A stretch of 11,893 bases of DNA, from assembly GCA_964487925.1 (NCBI GenBank), contig CAZASZ010000062.1, forward strand, positions 1-11,893, written 5' to 3'. The notes below the pieces were generated by a model. The model was given only the letters and a program-made list of their open reading frames with translations, was not told the DNA's origin and searched no databases. Both the position numbers and the translations under genes were made by a program. Positions 1 to 6,650 of this stretch are shown piece by piece; the first letter of the stretch is position 1; each line of letters starts with the position of its first letter. This stretch comes from RI-283 sp964487925 (GTDB lineage: Bacteria > Pseudomonadota > Gammaproteobacteria > SZUA-140).

Positions 1-115
1 TCGTCGAGGTCTCAACGGCAGGTTGAGTGGATTCCATGGAGGTCGGTGTCGGCTCCGTCGCGCAGCCACCCAAGGCAAACAGTACGATGGCAAGACCCAA
101 AATGCGTTTTTTCAT
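1..115 (-). CDS. Lipoprotein, N-terminal part only (gene cut by window edge)
   Basis: An ATG at 115 on the minus strand opens a frame that stays open to the window edge (38 codons). The N-terminus is a textbook lipoprotein signal: MKKR basic start, hydrophobic core ILGLAIVLFA, then the lipobox L-G-G-C with the lipidated cysteine at residue 18. A Thr/Pro/Ser/Glu-rich stretch follows, as in the flexible linkers of outer-membrane lipoproteins. The residue after Cys is Ala, not Asp, so outer-membrane sorting by Lol is expected. An AGAGGA Shine-Dalgarno lies 9 nt upstream. It sits 200 bp downstream of trpC on the same strand. The mature domain is outside the window, so no function can be given; an OmpA/Pal-like or other envelope lipoprotein would be compatible. 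The signal peptide and start are clear; the family is unknown. Confidence 0.8.
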   Translation of the reverse strand, partial: MKKRILGLAIVLFALGGCATEPTPTSMESTQPAVETST

Positions 116-315
116 TACTCGTTATCCTCTACATCCAGTTCACGTACATCCAGCTCGAAGGCGGCCGACTAAACACCCCTGGCCACTCCAGCGATAATCC
201 CCTCCGAAAGGTACAACAAAAACCGACTACAGACAAACTGTTGTTGTCAACTCTTGACGCGGCGATTGGAGGATTTGGTGAAAAACCGATAAGGTGCGTC
301 ACCGGATAGATGACG
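116..315 (-). other. trpC-lipoprotein intergenic region
   Basis: This 200-bp gap has no convincing gene. It holds an exact 9-bp direct repeat TACATCCAG (130-138 and 145-153) just upstream of the lipoprotein Shine-Dalgarno. A perfect TTGACA hexamer lies on the minus strand at 250-245, but no good -10 stands at the right distance. Right after the trpC stop a short GGTG-ACG-CACC hairpin is followed by TTATCGGTTTTT on the minus strand, which could be a weak trp terminator. An ATG-less minus-strand frame ending in TAATG at the lipoprotein start is described in the findings. Confidence 0.4.
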
Positions 316-1131
316 TCAGTTAAGTATGGACAGTTCCCCAAATAGGGATTGCAGAGCCGCGCCGGGATCAGCCGCCTTCATGAAGGCCTCGCCGACCAAG
401 AAGGTTTCGACACCGTGATCCCGCATAAGCTGGACGTCGCCCGGCGCAAGGATGCCGCTCTCGGTGACCACAATCCTGTCCTGACCTATCCCGGACAGGA
501 GATCGAGGGTAGTCTGGAGTGAGGTATCGAAGGTCCGGAGATTGCGATTATTGATCCCAATCAGGCGTGCGGGGAGACGCAACGCGCGCTCCAACTCCTC
601 ACCATCATGGATCTCGATCAGGACATCCATGCCGAGTTCGCGACTTAACCCGAATAATTCAGAGAGCAGTCCGTCGCCAAGAGCTGCCACGATTAGAAGA
701 ATACAATCCGCGCCCATTTCACGGGCCTCGCAGACCTGATAGGGATCGATCATGAAGTCCTTGCGCAGGACCGGTAACGCAACGGCCGCGCGCGCCGCGC
801 GCAAGTAATCCTCATGCCCCTGGAAGAAATCGTGATCCGTCAACACCGAAAGGCAGGTAGCGCCGGCCTGTTCGTAGGCGCACGCGATCACGGCCGGCTC
901 GAACGGATCACGCAGAATACCTCGGCTCGGCGAGGCCTTCTTGATCTCGGCGATGACAGCAGCCTCTTGATGATCGAGACGAGACTCGATGGCAGCGATA
1001 AAGCCACGTACAGGCGAAGCCATTCCAAGTTGCTCCGCGATCTCGGCAAACGACCGCTGTCGGCAGCGTTCGGCAATCTCCTCGGACTTGCGATCGAGGA
1101 TACGTTTCAGGATATCCGGGCGGTCGCTCAC
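316..1131 (-). CDS. trpC: Indole-3-glycerol phosphate synthase
   Basis: TrpC closes the indole ring: it converts 1-(2-carboxyphenylamino)-1-deoxyribulose 5-phosphate to indole-3-glycerol phosphate with loss of CO2 and water, in cytoplasmic tryptophan synthesis. The 271-residue product has the usual length of a single-domain (beta/alpha)8 enzyme with no fused TrpF. Family motifs are intact: KKASPS at 64-69, LRKDF with the catalytic lysine near 124, the Glu of LIEIHD near 173, INNRNL at 193-198, TESGI at 223-227 and GEAFM at 248-251. I chose the GTG start at 1131 because it gives the normal N-terminus (SDRPDILKRILDRK), overlaps the trpD stop as GTGA, and has GGAGG/AGGA just upstream. The longer frame opening at 1206 would run 75 bases inside trpD. 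It is the last gene of the trpG-trpD-trpC unit and is probably translationally coupled to trpD. Confidence 0.97.
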   Translation of the reverse strand: MSDRPDILKRILDRKSEEIAERCRQRSFAEIAEQLGMASPVRGFIAAIESRLDHQEAAVIAEIKKASPSRGILRDPFEPAVIACAYEQAGATCLSVLTDHDFFQGHEDYLRAARAAVALPVLRKDFMIDPYQVCEAREMGADCILLIVAALGDGLLSELFGLSRELGMDVLIEIHDGEELERALRLPARLIGINNRNLRTFDTSLQTTLDLLSGIGQDRIVVTESGILAPGDVQLMRDHGVETFLVGEAFMKAADPGAALQSLFGELSILN

Positions 1132-2171
1132 GCCTCCGAGTCCTGTCCGGAGAGACGCTGACTGAACTCGACGAGCGCCTTCAACCGCTCGCGAGCCGCG
1201 CCGCAATCGATCACCGCCACGGCCTGATCAACACCTTCACCCAAGCTGGGAGAACGGCCGGCGACATAGATCGCGGCGCCCGCATTGAGCAGAACGATAT
1301 CGCGAGCCGCACCGCTCTCGCCGGCGAGTACGCTGTTCATGAGGGCAAGGCTATCCGCTACGGTCTCGGCCTTGATCACTCCGGCATCCGGATAGCGGCG
1401 CAACCCGAAATCCTCGGGCTCGATCGTATAGTCTTCGATACGACCGTCTTTGAGTTCGCTGACCCGAGTCGGCGCGCAGATACTGATCTCATCCATGCCG
1501 TCATCGGCATGCACGACCATCGCATGTCGACTACCCAAGCGTTCAAGCACAGCGGCAAGAGGTCGTCGCCAGGCATCGTCAAACACACCGATGACCTGAC
1601 TGGGCGCACCGGCGGGGTTCGTCAACGGACCCAATACATTAAATATCGTGCGCACACCCATCTCACGGCGCGGACCGATGGCATGCTTCATCGCACCGTG
1701 GTGCTGAGGGGCGAACATAAAACCAATACCGACCTCATTGATGCACTTGGCTACCTGAGCCGGTGTCAGGACAAGGTTGACGCCAGCCGCCTCAAGGACG
1801 TCGGCACTGCCCGAGGCGCTGGAAACCGAACGGTTGCCGTGTTTGGCGACCCGCGCCCCAGCTGCCGCGGCCACAAGAGCGCTGGTCGTCGAAATATTGA
1901 ATGTCCGGGCGCCGTCGCCGCCGGTACCACAGGTATCGACGATAAAGTCCTTCTCCACCGCGACGGGACTCGCAAGCGCCCTCATGACCTCGGCCGCAGC
2001 CGTGATCTCATCGACGGTTTCGCCCTTCATACGTAGCGCGACCAGAAAACCGCCGATCTGAGCCGGGGTCGCCTCGCCGCCCATGATTTGCCGCATGACA
2101 GTGGCCATTTCCTCCCGATCAAGATCCTGCCCGGCGATCAAAGACCGGAGAGCTGCTTGCACCGCGCTCAT
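1128..2171 (-). CDS. trpD: Anthranilate phosphoribosyltransferase
   Basis: TrpD transfers the phosphoribosyl group of PRPP to anthranilate, giving N-(5'-phosphoribosyl)anthranilate, the second committed step of tryptophan synthesis. The 347-residue product matches the family length and carries all its signatures: the PRPP/pyrophosphate-binding CGTGGDG at 81-87, NISTTSA at 92-98, KHGNRSVSSASGSADVLEA at 110-128, the anthranilate-side HHGAMKHAIGPRRE at 157-170, and the metal-binding Asp-Glu pair near 227-228 (GMDEIS). The ATG overlaps the trpG stop as ATGA. A strong GGAGG Shine-Dalgarno lies inside the end of trpG (2183-2179), 7 nt before the start. The 3' end overlaps trpC by 4 nt. It is a complete, ordinary enzyme not fused to TrpG. 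Confidence 0.97.
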   Translation of the reverse strand: MSAVQAALRSLIAGQDLDREEMATVMRQIMGGEATPAQIGGFLVALRMKGETVDEITAAAEVMRALASPVAVEKDFIVDTCGTGGDGARTFNISTTSALVAAAAGARVAKHGNRSVSSASGSADVLEAAGVNLVLTPAQVAKCINEVGIGFMFAPQHHGAMKHAIGPRREMGVRTIFNVLGPLTNPAGAPSQVIGVFDDAWRRPLAAVLERLGSRHAMVVHADDGMDEISICAPTRVSELKDGRIEDYTIEPEDFGLRRYPDAGVIKAETVADSLALMNSVLAGESGAARDIVLLNAGAAIYVAGRSPSLGEGVDQAVAVIDCGAARERLKALVEFSQRLSGQDSEA

Positions 2172-2776
2172 ACGGCTCCCTCCGTATTGACCTCAACGCT
2201 CCGCTTCAGGAATGCGCCTAATAGTGCGTGCCCATGCTGAGTCATGATGGACTCGGGATGAAACTGAACGCCCTCGACATCAAGTTCACGGTGCCGAAGC
2301 CCCATGATTTCTTCGATCTGACCGGTCTCGTCCTCGGTCCAGGCTGTAATTTCCAGACAATCCGGCAGACCTTCCTGGGCGACGACCAGGGAATGATAAC
2401 GCGTGGCCTGAAACGGTGACGGAAGACCCCGGAAGACGCCGATATTCTTGTGGTGAATCAGCGAAGTCTTGCCATGCATGATGCCGTGAGCATGCACCAC
2501 CCGGCCGCCAAAAGCCTGGCCGATGCTTTGATGGCCCAGGCATACACCCAGAATCGGCACCCTCCCGGCAAAGTAATCAATAACCTCAAGCGAAATGCCT
2601 GCCTCATTCGGAGTACAGGGGCCGGGCGATATGACGATACGGTCAGGGGCAATCGATTCGATCCCGGAGACATCGATTTGATCGTTGCGGAATACGACGA
2701 CCTCCTCACCCAACTCTCCGAAGTACTGCACGAGGTTATAGGTGAAGGAATCATAATTATCGATCATCAGCAGCAT
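2168..2776 (-). CDS. trpG: Anthranilate/aminodeoxychorismate synthase glutamine amidotransferase subunit
   Basis: This is the class I glutamine amidotransferase subunit that hydrolyses glutamine and passes ammonia to TrpE (anthranilate synthase). In many bacteria the same protein also serves PabB for folate synthesis (PabA role). The 202-residue product has the family start MLLMIDNYDSFTYNLVQ, the oxyanion PGP near 51-53, the nucleophile Cys79 in GVCLGHQ, the HGKTS segment at 101-105 and the catalytic His173/Glu175 in FHPES. I set the start at ATG 2776, which gives the usual N-terminus. A GTG at 2818 would add 14 unconserved residues, and ATG 2767 is also possible; no strong Shine-Dalgarno decides between them. 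The stop overlaps trpD as ATGA. trpE is not adjacent: upstream lie a promoter-like site and gene debris, so this gene appears to begin the unit. Confidence 0.95.
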   Translation of the reverse strand: MLLMIDNYDSFTYNLVQYFGELGEEVVVFRNDQIDVSGIESIAPDRIVISPGPCTPNEAGISLEVIDYFAGRVPILGVCLGHQSIGQAFGGRVVHAHGIMHGKTSLIHHKNIGVFRGLPSPFQATRYHSLVVAQEGLPDCLEITAWTEDETGQIEEIMGLRHRELDVEGVQFHPESIMTQHGHALLGAFLKRSVEVNTEGAV

Positions 2777-2834
2777 CTGAAGGCACCCAGGAATATCATC
2801 CACGCGGTCTTGCACCACGCATTCGTTTCGAGAA

Positions 2835-2863
2835 ATTGTACCCGATCAAATATGGCTTGACCA
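2835..2863 (-). promoter_or_regulatory. Probable sigma-70 promoter for trpGDC
   Basis: On the minus strand a TGGTCA hexamer (2863-2858; 4 of 6 matches to TTGACA) is followed after exactly 17 bp by TACAAT (2840-2835; 5 of 6 matches to TATAAT). Transcription would begin near 2828, about 50 nt before the trpG ATG. The leader seems too short for a classical trp attenuator, and I see no Trp-codon-rich leader peptide. The call rests on sequence match and position only. Confidence 0.5.
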
Positions 2864-2976
2864 TGGAAAACAGAAACGGCAACCGACGCAGCAGCTCCGA
2901 GACATTCTCTTGCGAGCCGGATAAGCGCACGCGATCTAAACCATTACGCACTGGGGAATTTGTCGGATTTACGGCA

Positions 2977-3199
2977 ATGAAAATATTCGGACGAGTTAGT
3001 CACCGAAAACAACAATCCCCGGCTGGTGGCGCGAAAACCCAGCAATTATTTTTCGGGGCTTGGCGAAGAGGAACTCGCCAAGCTCAAGCAGCGACTGATC
3101 GCGCTCAACCTGTTCATCGACAACCTCTACTACGACCAACAGATCGCCAAAGACGGCATCTTCCCCAAAGAGGTCCTGGCTAGCGTATGCCGCTTCTAA
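2977..3199 (+). pseudogene. Decayed N-terminal fragment of a circularly permuted ATP-grasp (DUF404/COG2308-type) gene
   Basis: One plus-strand frame (2981-3199, closed by TAA at 3197-3199) carries a clear protein-like signal in an otherwise gene-free gap. Its second half (KQRLIALNLFIDNLYYDQ, then QIAKDGIFPKEVLAS) matches, from memory of the family, the N-terminal region of circularly permuted type 2 ATP-grasp proteins, with the typical pattern QR-x-x-ALNLF-x-x-D-x-Y-x-DQ-x-I-x-KDG-x-x-P. Its first half (KYSDELVTENNNPRLVAR, then YFSGLGEEELAKLK) resembles the extreme N-terminus of the same proteins (Y-DEL...PR...DEEL). The two halves appear joined by loss of roughly 40-50 residues. The reading frame is also off by one base relative to the ATG at 2977: removing one A of the AAAA run at 2980-2983 would restore ATG AAA TAT TCG. 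Intact homologues are more than 400 residues, so this is a remnant. It ends inside the convergent ATPase gene (20-nt overlap). Confidence 0.7.
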
Positions 3200-4172
3200 G
3201 CTCGTTCATGCCAAGCCGAACAATATCCTCAAGGGCATCGAGGCGTTCCTCGATGACATCCAGGCGTTCGTTAAGTACATCGACGCGATCCTCCCTGGCC
3301 GCTGAATCATCCATCAATGCCACGGTAGGTTGCCAGTCGTCGTTATTGGCCGCAGGATTGGTGACCTCATCCTTGAATTCATCCACGACGGTATCAAGCA
3401 CCTCGCGATCAAAGCGCTTAATGTTTTCGACGAACCCATAAAGTAACAGCCGCTCGCACAGCGAATTGATGCGACGCGGAATACCACCCGTGACCTCGAA
3501 GATGCTCTCGAAGATATCTGGGGTGAACTCGGGCTCACCCGCCCAGCCCACCATTTTCAGACGGTGAATAATGTATGGCTCGACCTCGTCGCTCGACAAG
3601 GAGGCCAGATGATATGAAGCCGTCACCCGCTGTCGTAACTGTTCCAGGCTCGGCATACGCAAGGTCTTCACGAATTCTTTCTGGCCTAACAAAAAGGTCT
3701 GCAGATACGGCACCGAAATTGTCTGGAAGTTGGAGAGCATGCGTAGTTCTTCTAGCGTCGCGATCGGTAGGTTCTGGGCTTCATCGATAATCAGCAGTAC
3801 CCGACGCCCCTTCTGCGCATACTCGTTCAGCGCCTGCTCGATGCCCTTCAACAGGCCTGCCTTGCTGACGCCCTCATAGGCGAAGTTCAGCGACGACGCC
3901 ACCATGCGCAACAGATCACTATCATCGAGACCTGAATTGGTCACCTTGATGGGCAGTATGCGTTCCTGATCGAGCTCCTTGAGTAGGGCGTTGACCAGAG
4001 TAGTCTTCCCGGTACCGATATCCCCGGTGATAACGATAAAACCCTCGCCTTGGGAGACGCCATACTTCAGGTACGACAGCGCGCGGCCGTGACCCCGGCT
4101 GGCGAAATAGAAACGATAATCCGGACTTAATCGGAAAGGACGTGCGGTGAAGTTGTAATAACTCTCATACAT
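3180..4172 (-). CDS. XrtA/PEP-CTERM-type AAA ATPase (ExeA-like secretion ATPase)
   Basis: This 330-residue P-loop ATPase resembles the putative secretion ATPases found beside exosortase/polysaccharide export loci (TIGR03015 type), related to ExeA/GspA. Visible features in order: the family start MYESYYNFTARPFRLSPD with FYFASRGHGRALSYLKYG (21-38), Walker A GDIGTGKTT at 50-58, Walker B LLIIDEAQ at 126-133, sensor-like LSNFQ at 146-150, LLGQKEF at 161-167, QLRQRV at 178-183 and GGIPRRIN at 229-236. A Glu/Asp/Leu heptad-like tail (about 295-325) predicts a short coiled coil. No transmembrane segment or signal peptide is seen, so it is cytoplasmic. In typical loci it sits with Wzz/Wzc-like and exosortase genes; none is present here. 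It starts 64 bp after ffh with only weak Shine-Dalgarno sequence (TAGG, 10 nt upstream), so co-transcription with ffh is possible. Family call firm; cellular role unproven. Confidence 0.88.
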   Translation of the reverse strand: MYESYYNFTARPFRLSPDYRFYFASRGHGRALSYLKYGVSQGEGFIVITGDIGTGKTTLVNALLKELDQERILPIKVTNSGLDDSDLLRMVASSLNFAYEGVSKAGLLKGIEQALNEYAQKGRRVLLIIDEAQNLPIATLEELRMLSNFQTISVPYLQTFLLGQKEFVKTLRMPSLEQLRQRVTASYHLASLSSDEVEPYIIHRLKMVGWAGEPEFTPDIFESIFEVTGGIPRRINSLCERLLLYGFVENIKRFDREVLDTVVDEFKDEVTNPAANNDDWQPTVALMDDSAAREDRVDVLNERLDVIEERLDALEDIVRLGMNELRSGIR

Positions 4173-4236
4173 TGCTGGTTGCCTAGCCTCTCGGCCACTT
4201 AGTTGGAAGTGTTGGAAGTCGAAAATTGCGCCGGTG

Positions 4237-5586
4237 TCAGCCGATCGGAAGCCGGCCTTTGAGGCCTCGCATCATCCGACCCATGCCACCCTTGGACACG
4301 TGTTTCATCATTTTTTTCATCTGAGTGAACTGTTTCAACAACCGATTGACATCCTGCACCTGGGTGCCTGAGCCGGTGGCAATCCGACGCTTCCGGGAGG
4401 CCTTGATAATCTCCGGGAACTGGCGCTCCTGACGCGTCATCGAGTTGATGATCGCCTCAAGGCGCAGAAACTGCTTATCTTCAACCTGATCGCGGGCGTT
4501 TGCAGACAGCTGACCCATGCCCGGCAACTTGTCGAGCAGGTTCGCGATACCGCCCATCTTTTTCATCTGTTGCAACTGTTCCAAAAAATCCTCGAGATCG
4601 AAGCCTTTACCCTTCTTTAGCTTATCGGCCAGTTTGGTGGCAGCATCATGATCAAGCTTCTGCTCGGCATCCTCGACGAGCGACAGAATGTCGCCCATGC
4701 CGAGGATTCGCGAGGCGACACGATCGGGATGGAAGACCTCAAGTGCAGCCGTCTTTTCGCCCACACCGAGGAATTTGATCGGCTTGCCGGTGATCTGCCG
4801 AATCGACAGAGCCGCACCGCCACGGGCGTCGCCGTCCGTCTTGGTCAGGATCACGCCCGTCAGCGGCAAGGCCTCATCGAATGCCCGGGCCGTATTCGCC
4901 GCATCCTGCCCCGTCATGCTGTCAACGACAAACAGGGTCTCGATGGGCTTGATGCGCGCATGAATGGCGCGGACCTCGTCCATCATCTCGGCGTCGATAT
5001 GCAACCGTCCCGCCGTATCAACAATGACGACATCGATAAACCGCTTGCGGGCGAAGTCGAAGGCCGCTGCCGCGATCTCGACCGGGTCCTGATCTGCGCT
5101 GCTGGGGAAGAACTCCGCCTCGACCTCGCCGGCCAGGGTCTCGAGCTGGGCAATGGCCGCCGGTCGGTAGACATCCGCGCTGACGACCAGCACGGACTTC
5201 TTATGCTTTTGTTTGATCCATCGGGTCAGTTTTGCGACACTGGTGGTCTTACCCGCGCCCTGCAGACCGGCCATGAGGATGACCGCAGGCGGCTGCACAT
5301 TGAAACTGAGCTCGACCTGCTCATCACCCATGATCCGCACGAGCTCGTCGCGCACGACCTTGACCAGGGCCTGCCCCGGGGTCAGGCTTTGCATGACCTC
5401 CTGTCCGACAGCCTTGTCACGGACGTGGTCGATGAACTCGCGCACGACCGGAAGGGCAACATCCGCCTCCAGCAGCGCCATGCGAACCTCGCGCAAGGCG
5501 TCCTTAATATTGGTTTCGCTTAGGCGCCCCTGCCCCCGAAGATTCTTGAGGGTGCGGCCCAGCCGTTCGCTCAGGCTATCGAACAT
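4237..5586 (-). CDS. ffh: Signal recognition particle GTPase Ffh (SRP54)
   Basis: Ffh binds 4.5S RNA and the signal sequences of nascent membrane proteins and delivers ribosomes to FtsY and the Sec translocon. The 449-residue product is the normal length. The N domain is residues 1-100. The GTPase domain shows G1 GLQGAGKTT at 107-115, DVYRPAA at 138-144, G3 DTAGR at 190-194 and G4 TKTDGDARGG at 248-257. The methionine-rich M domain (about 300-449) has MKKMGG, the RNA-binding segment SGTQVQDVNRLLKQF and KMMK/GMGRMMRG near the end. The start gives the usual MFDSLSERLGRTL; the Shine-Dalgarno is poor (GGGG about 15 nt upstream). In many gammaproteobacteria rpsP-rimM-trmD-rplS follows ffh; here the ATPase gene takes that place. 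The gene is complete and shows no lesion. Confidence 0.98.
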   Translation of the reverse strand: MFDSLSERLGRTLKNLRGQGRLSETNIKDALREVRMALLEADVALPVVREFIDHVRDKAVGQEVMQSLTPGQALVKVVRDELVRIMGDEQVELSFNVQPPAVILMAGLQGAGKTTSVAKLTRWIKQKHKKSVLVVSADVYRPAAIAQLETLAGEVEAEFFPSSADQDPVEIAAAAFDFARKRFIDVVIVDTAGRLHIDAEMMDEVRAIHARIKPIETLFVVDSMTGQDAANTARAFDEALPLTGVILTKTDGDARGGAALSIRQITGKPIKFLGVGEKTAALEVFHPDRVASRILGMGDILSLVEDAEQKLDHDAATKLADKLKKGKGFDLEDFLEQLQQMKKMGGIANLLDKLPGMGQLSANARDQVEDKQFLRLEAIINSMTRQERQFPEIIKASRKRRIATGSGTQVQDVNRLLKQFTQMKKMMKHVSKGGMGRMMRGLKGRLPIG

Positions 5587-5745
5587 GATTCGTGCGGAAG
5601 ACCCCTACTGATTATGACTATGGCAAAGAGAGCAATGATACACACTCTCTCAATACTAGTCATGCGGGAAGCGGTTTTACGGTCCGGGGAATGCATGGGC
5701 GGCGCCAAGGAATCTCTGGTTTGCTAAGTCAAAGGACTTCTTGAG

Positions 5746-6510
5746 CTAGATATCGATGACCAGGTTACCCTTGAGGACATCCAGTTCCCGGTTCGCGATG
5801 GCCGCGCGGCACTCTTCCATGATCAACGCCTCATATCCGGGCTTGTTATGGGTCAGAAAGATCCGGGGATCGTGCCGGAGCTTAACCAGGTCCCCGGCGA
5901 GCAGGCTCGGGCAATAGTGCCTGGCCTTGTGGCTCAGCTCGCGCTGTTCGTTGCTGAAGGCGACCTCGACGATCAGAACGTCGAGCGTGTCGTGCGCGTT
6001 CAGCGCATCCCACAGGCTGTCGTTGCTTGTGGTATCACCGCTGTAGGCGAACGAGCCATGGTCGTCCGAGACCCGATAGCCCACGGTCGGCACGATATGA
6101 TTGACCGGAATCATCTCGAACCGGCGCCCATTCAACTCACGGAAAGTCCCAGGCTCGAAGCTGTCGTAACACATGACCGGATTCGAGCCAAAGGGCAAGG
6201 AGGCAAAATCAGGCCAGATGTTCCAATTGAAGATATGGGTTTTTAGGGTCTCGATACTACATGCCTGACCATGAATCACGATCGGGCTATCGATATGTGT
6301 AAAAATACTGTCCACCATGAGGGGCAGACAGGCGATATGATCGAGGTGAGTATGGGTCAGGAAGATATGGCGGATCTTTGCCATCTCATCGAAGGTCAGC
6401 TCATTGATCCCCGTTCCGGCATCGATCAGGATGTCATCATCAATCAGGAAAGACGTCGAATGCAGCCCCACGCCAATACCGCCACTGCACCCTAGCACCC
6501 GAATTTTCAT
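5746..6510 (-). CDS. Metallo-beta-lactamase-fold hydrolase, class II cyclic-nucleotide phosphodiesterase-like
   Basis: This 254-residue cytoplasmic protein has no signal peptide and carries a full MBL metal site: THTHLDH with His53, His55, Asp57 and His58, then His138 in PVNHIVP, Asp159 in YSGDTT and His221 in LTHNKPG. The beta-strand start MKIRVLGCSGG and ILIDAGTG at 27-34 are typical of the fold. The HTHLDHI stretch and the THIFNWNIWPDF segment (91-102) resemble class II 3',5'-cyclic-nucleotide phosphodiesterases (CpdP/PDEase II), so cAMP or cGMP hydrolysis is the best guess. RNase Z-like or other phosphodiesterase activity cannot be excluded, and the family's HLDHxxG glycine is replaced here (HLDHIAC). 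The gene lies between ffh and the divergent ypjD-like gene, where E. coli has no gene. Start: ATG 6510 with a GGTGA Shine-Dalgarno partly inside a small inverted repeat. The 159-bp gap to ffh suggests ffh has its own promoter. Confidence 0.85.
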   Translation of the reverse strand: MKIRVLGCSGGIGVGLHSTSFLIDDDILIDAGTGINELTFDEMAKIRHIFLTHTHLDHIACLPLMVDSIFTHIDSPIVIHGQACSIETLKTHIFNWNIWPDFASLPFGSNPVMCYDSFEPGTFRELNGRRFEMIPVNHIVPTVGYRVSDDHGSFAYSGDTTSNDSLWDALNAHDTLDVLIVEVAFSNEQRELSHKARHYCPSLLAGDLVKLRHDPRIFLTHNKPGYEALIMEECRAAIANRELDVLKGNLVIDI

Positions 6511-6511
6511 A

Positions 6512-6537
6512 GGGTCATCACCCGTATAGTCATACGG
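6512..6537. repeat. Two abutting short inverted repeats before the MBL hydrolase start
   Basis: GGGT-CATC-ACCC (6512-6523) and CCGTAT-AGTC-ATACGG (6522-6537) lie back to back directly upstream of the ATG at 6510 and overlap by two bases. The first would cover the ribosome binding site in the minus-strand mRNA. Either could act as an operator half-site pair or as a leader hairpin. The arms are short (4 and 6 bp), so chance is possible. Confidence 0.4.
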
Positions 6538-6650
6538 TCACACTCTTGTTATCAGGCAACGCGCCCTTAGCGTCCACGGAAATCTGCATAGATTTTAGCC
6601 GAACCTCTCAAAAAAAGTTAAACTCACGCAAGGTTGGGTCGTCAGAGACC

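Noticed and set aside
46..309. Plus-strand 87-codon open frame across the left gap
   Set aside because: It runs antisense through the clear lipoprotein signal peptide, has no ribosome site and no protein-like composition.
1132..1206. Upstream extension of trpC to an ATG-type start at 1206
   Set aside because: It would add 25 unconserved residues inside trpD; the GTG at 1131 gives the family N-terminus and the GTGA coupling overlap.
2836..3183. Plus-strand 115-codon open frame covering the trpG-ATPase gap
   Set aside because: It is in a different frame from the ATP-grasp-like remnant, and its Arg/Gln-rich text is the shifted reading of that remnant.
4203..4219. Tandem TTGGAAGTG/TTGGAAGTC repeat in the ffh-ATPase gap
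   Set aside because: Only two short copies are present with no further structure; this is compatible with chance.
4648..5523. Long (291-codon) plus-strand open frame antisense to ffh
   Set aside because: It is a mirror of the GC-rich codon pattern of ffh, which is intact with all motifs; the antisense product shows no domain, and no start signal is evident.
5611..5640. CATAAT on the minus strand upstream of ffh, considered as a -10
   Set aside because: No acceptable -35 hexamer exists at 16-18 bp, and it lies very close to the start codon.
5726..5739. AAGTC-AAAG-GACTT hairpin just after the MBL hydrolase stop, considered as a terminator
   Set aside because: It has only a 5-bp, AT-containing stem and no U-run follows on the minus strand.
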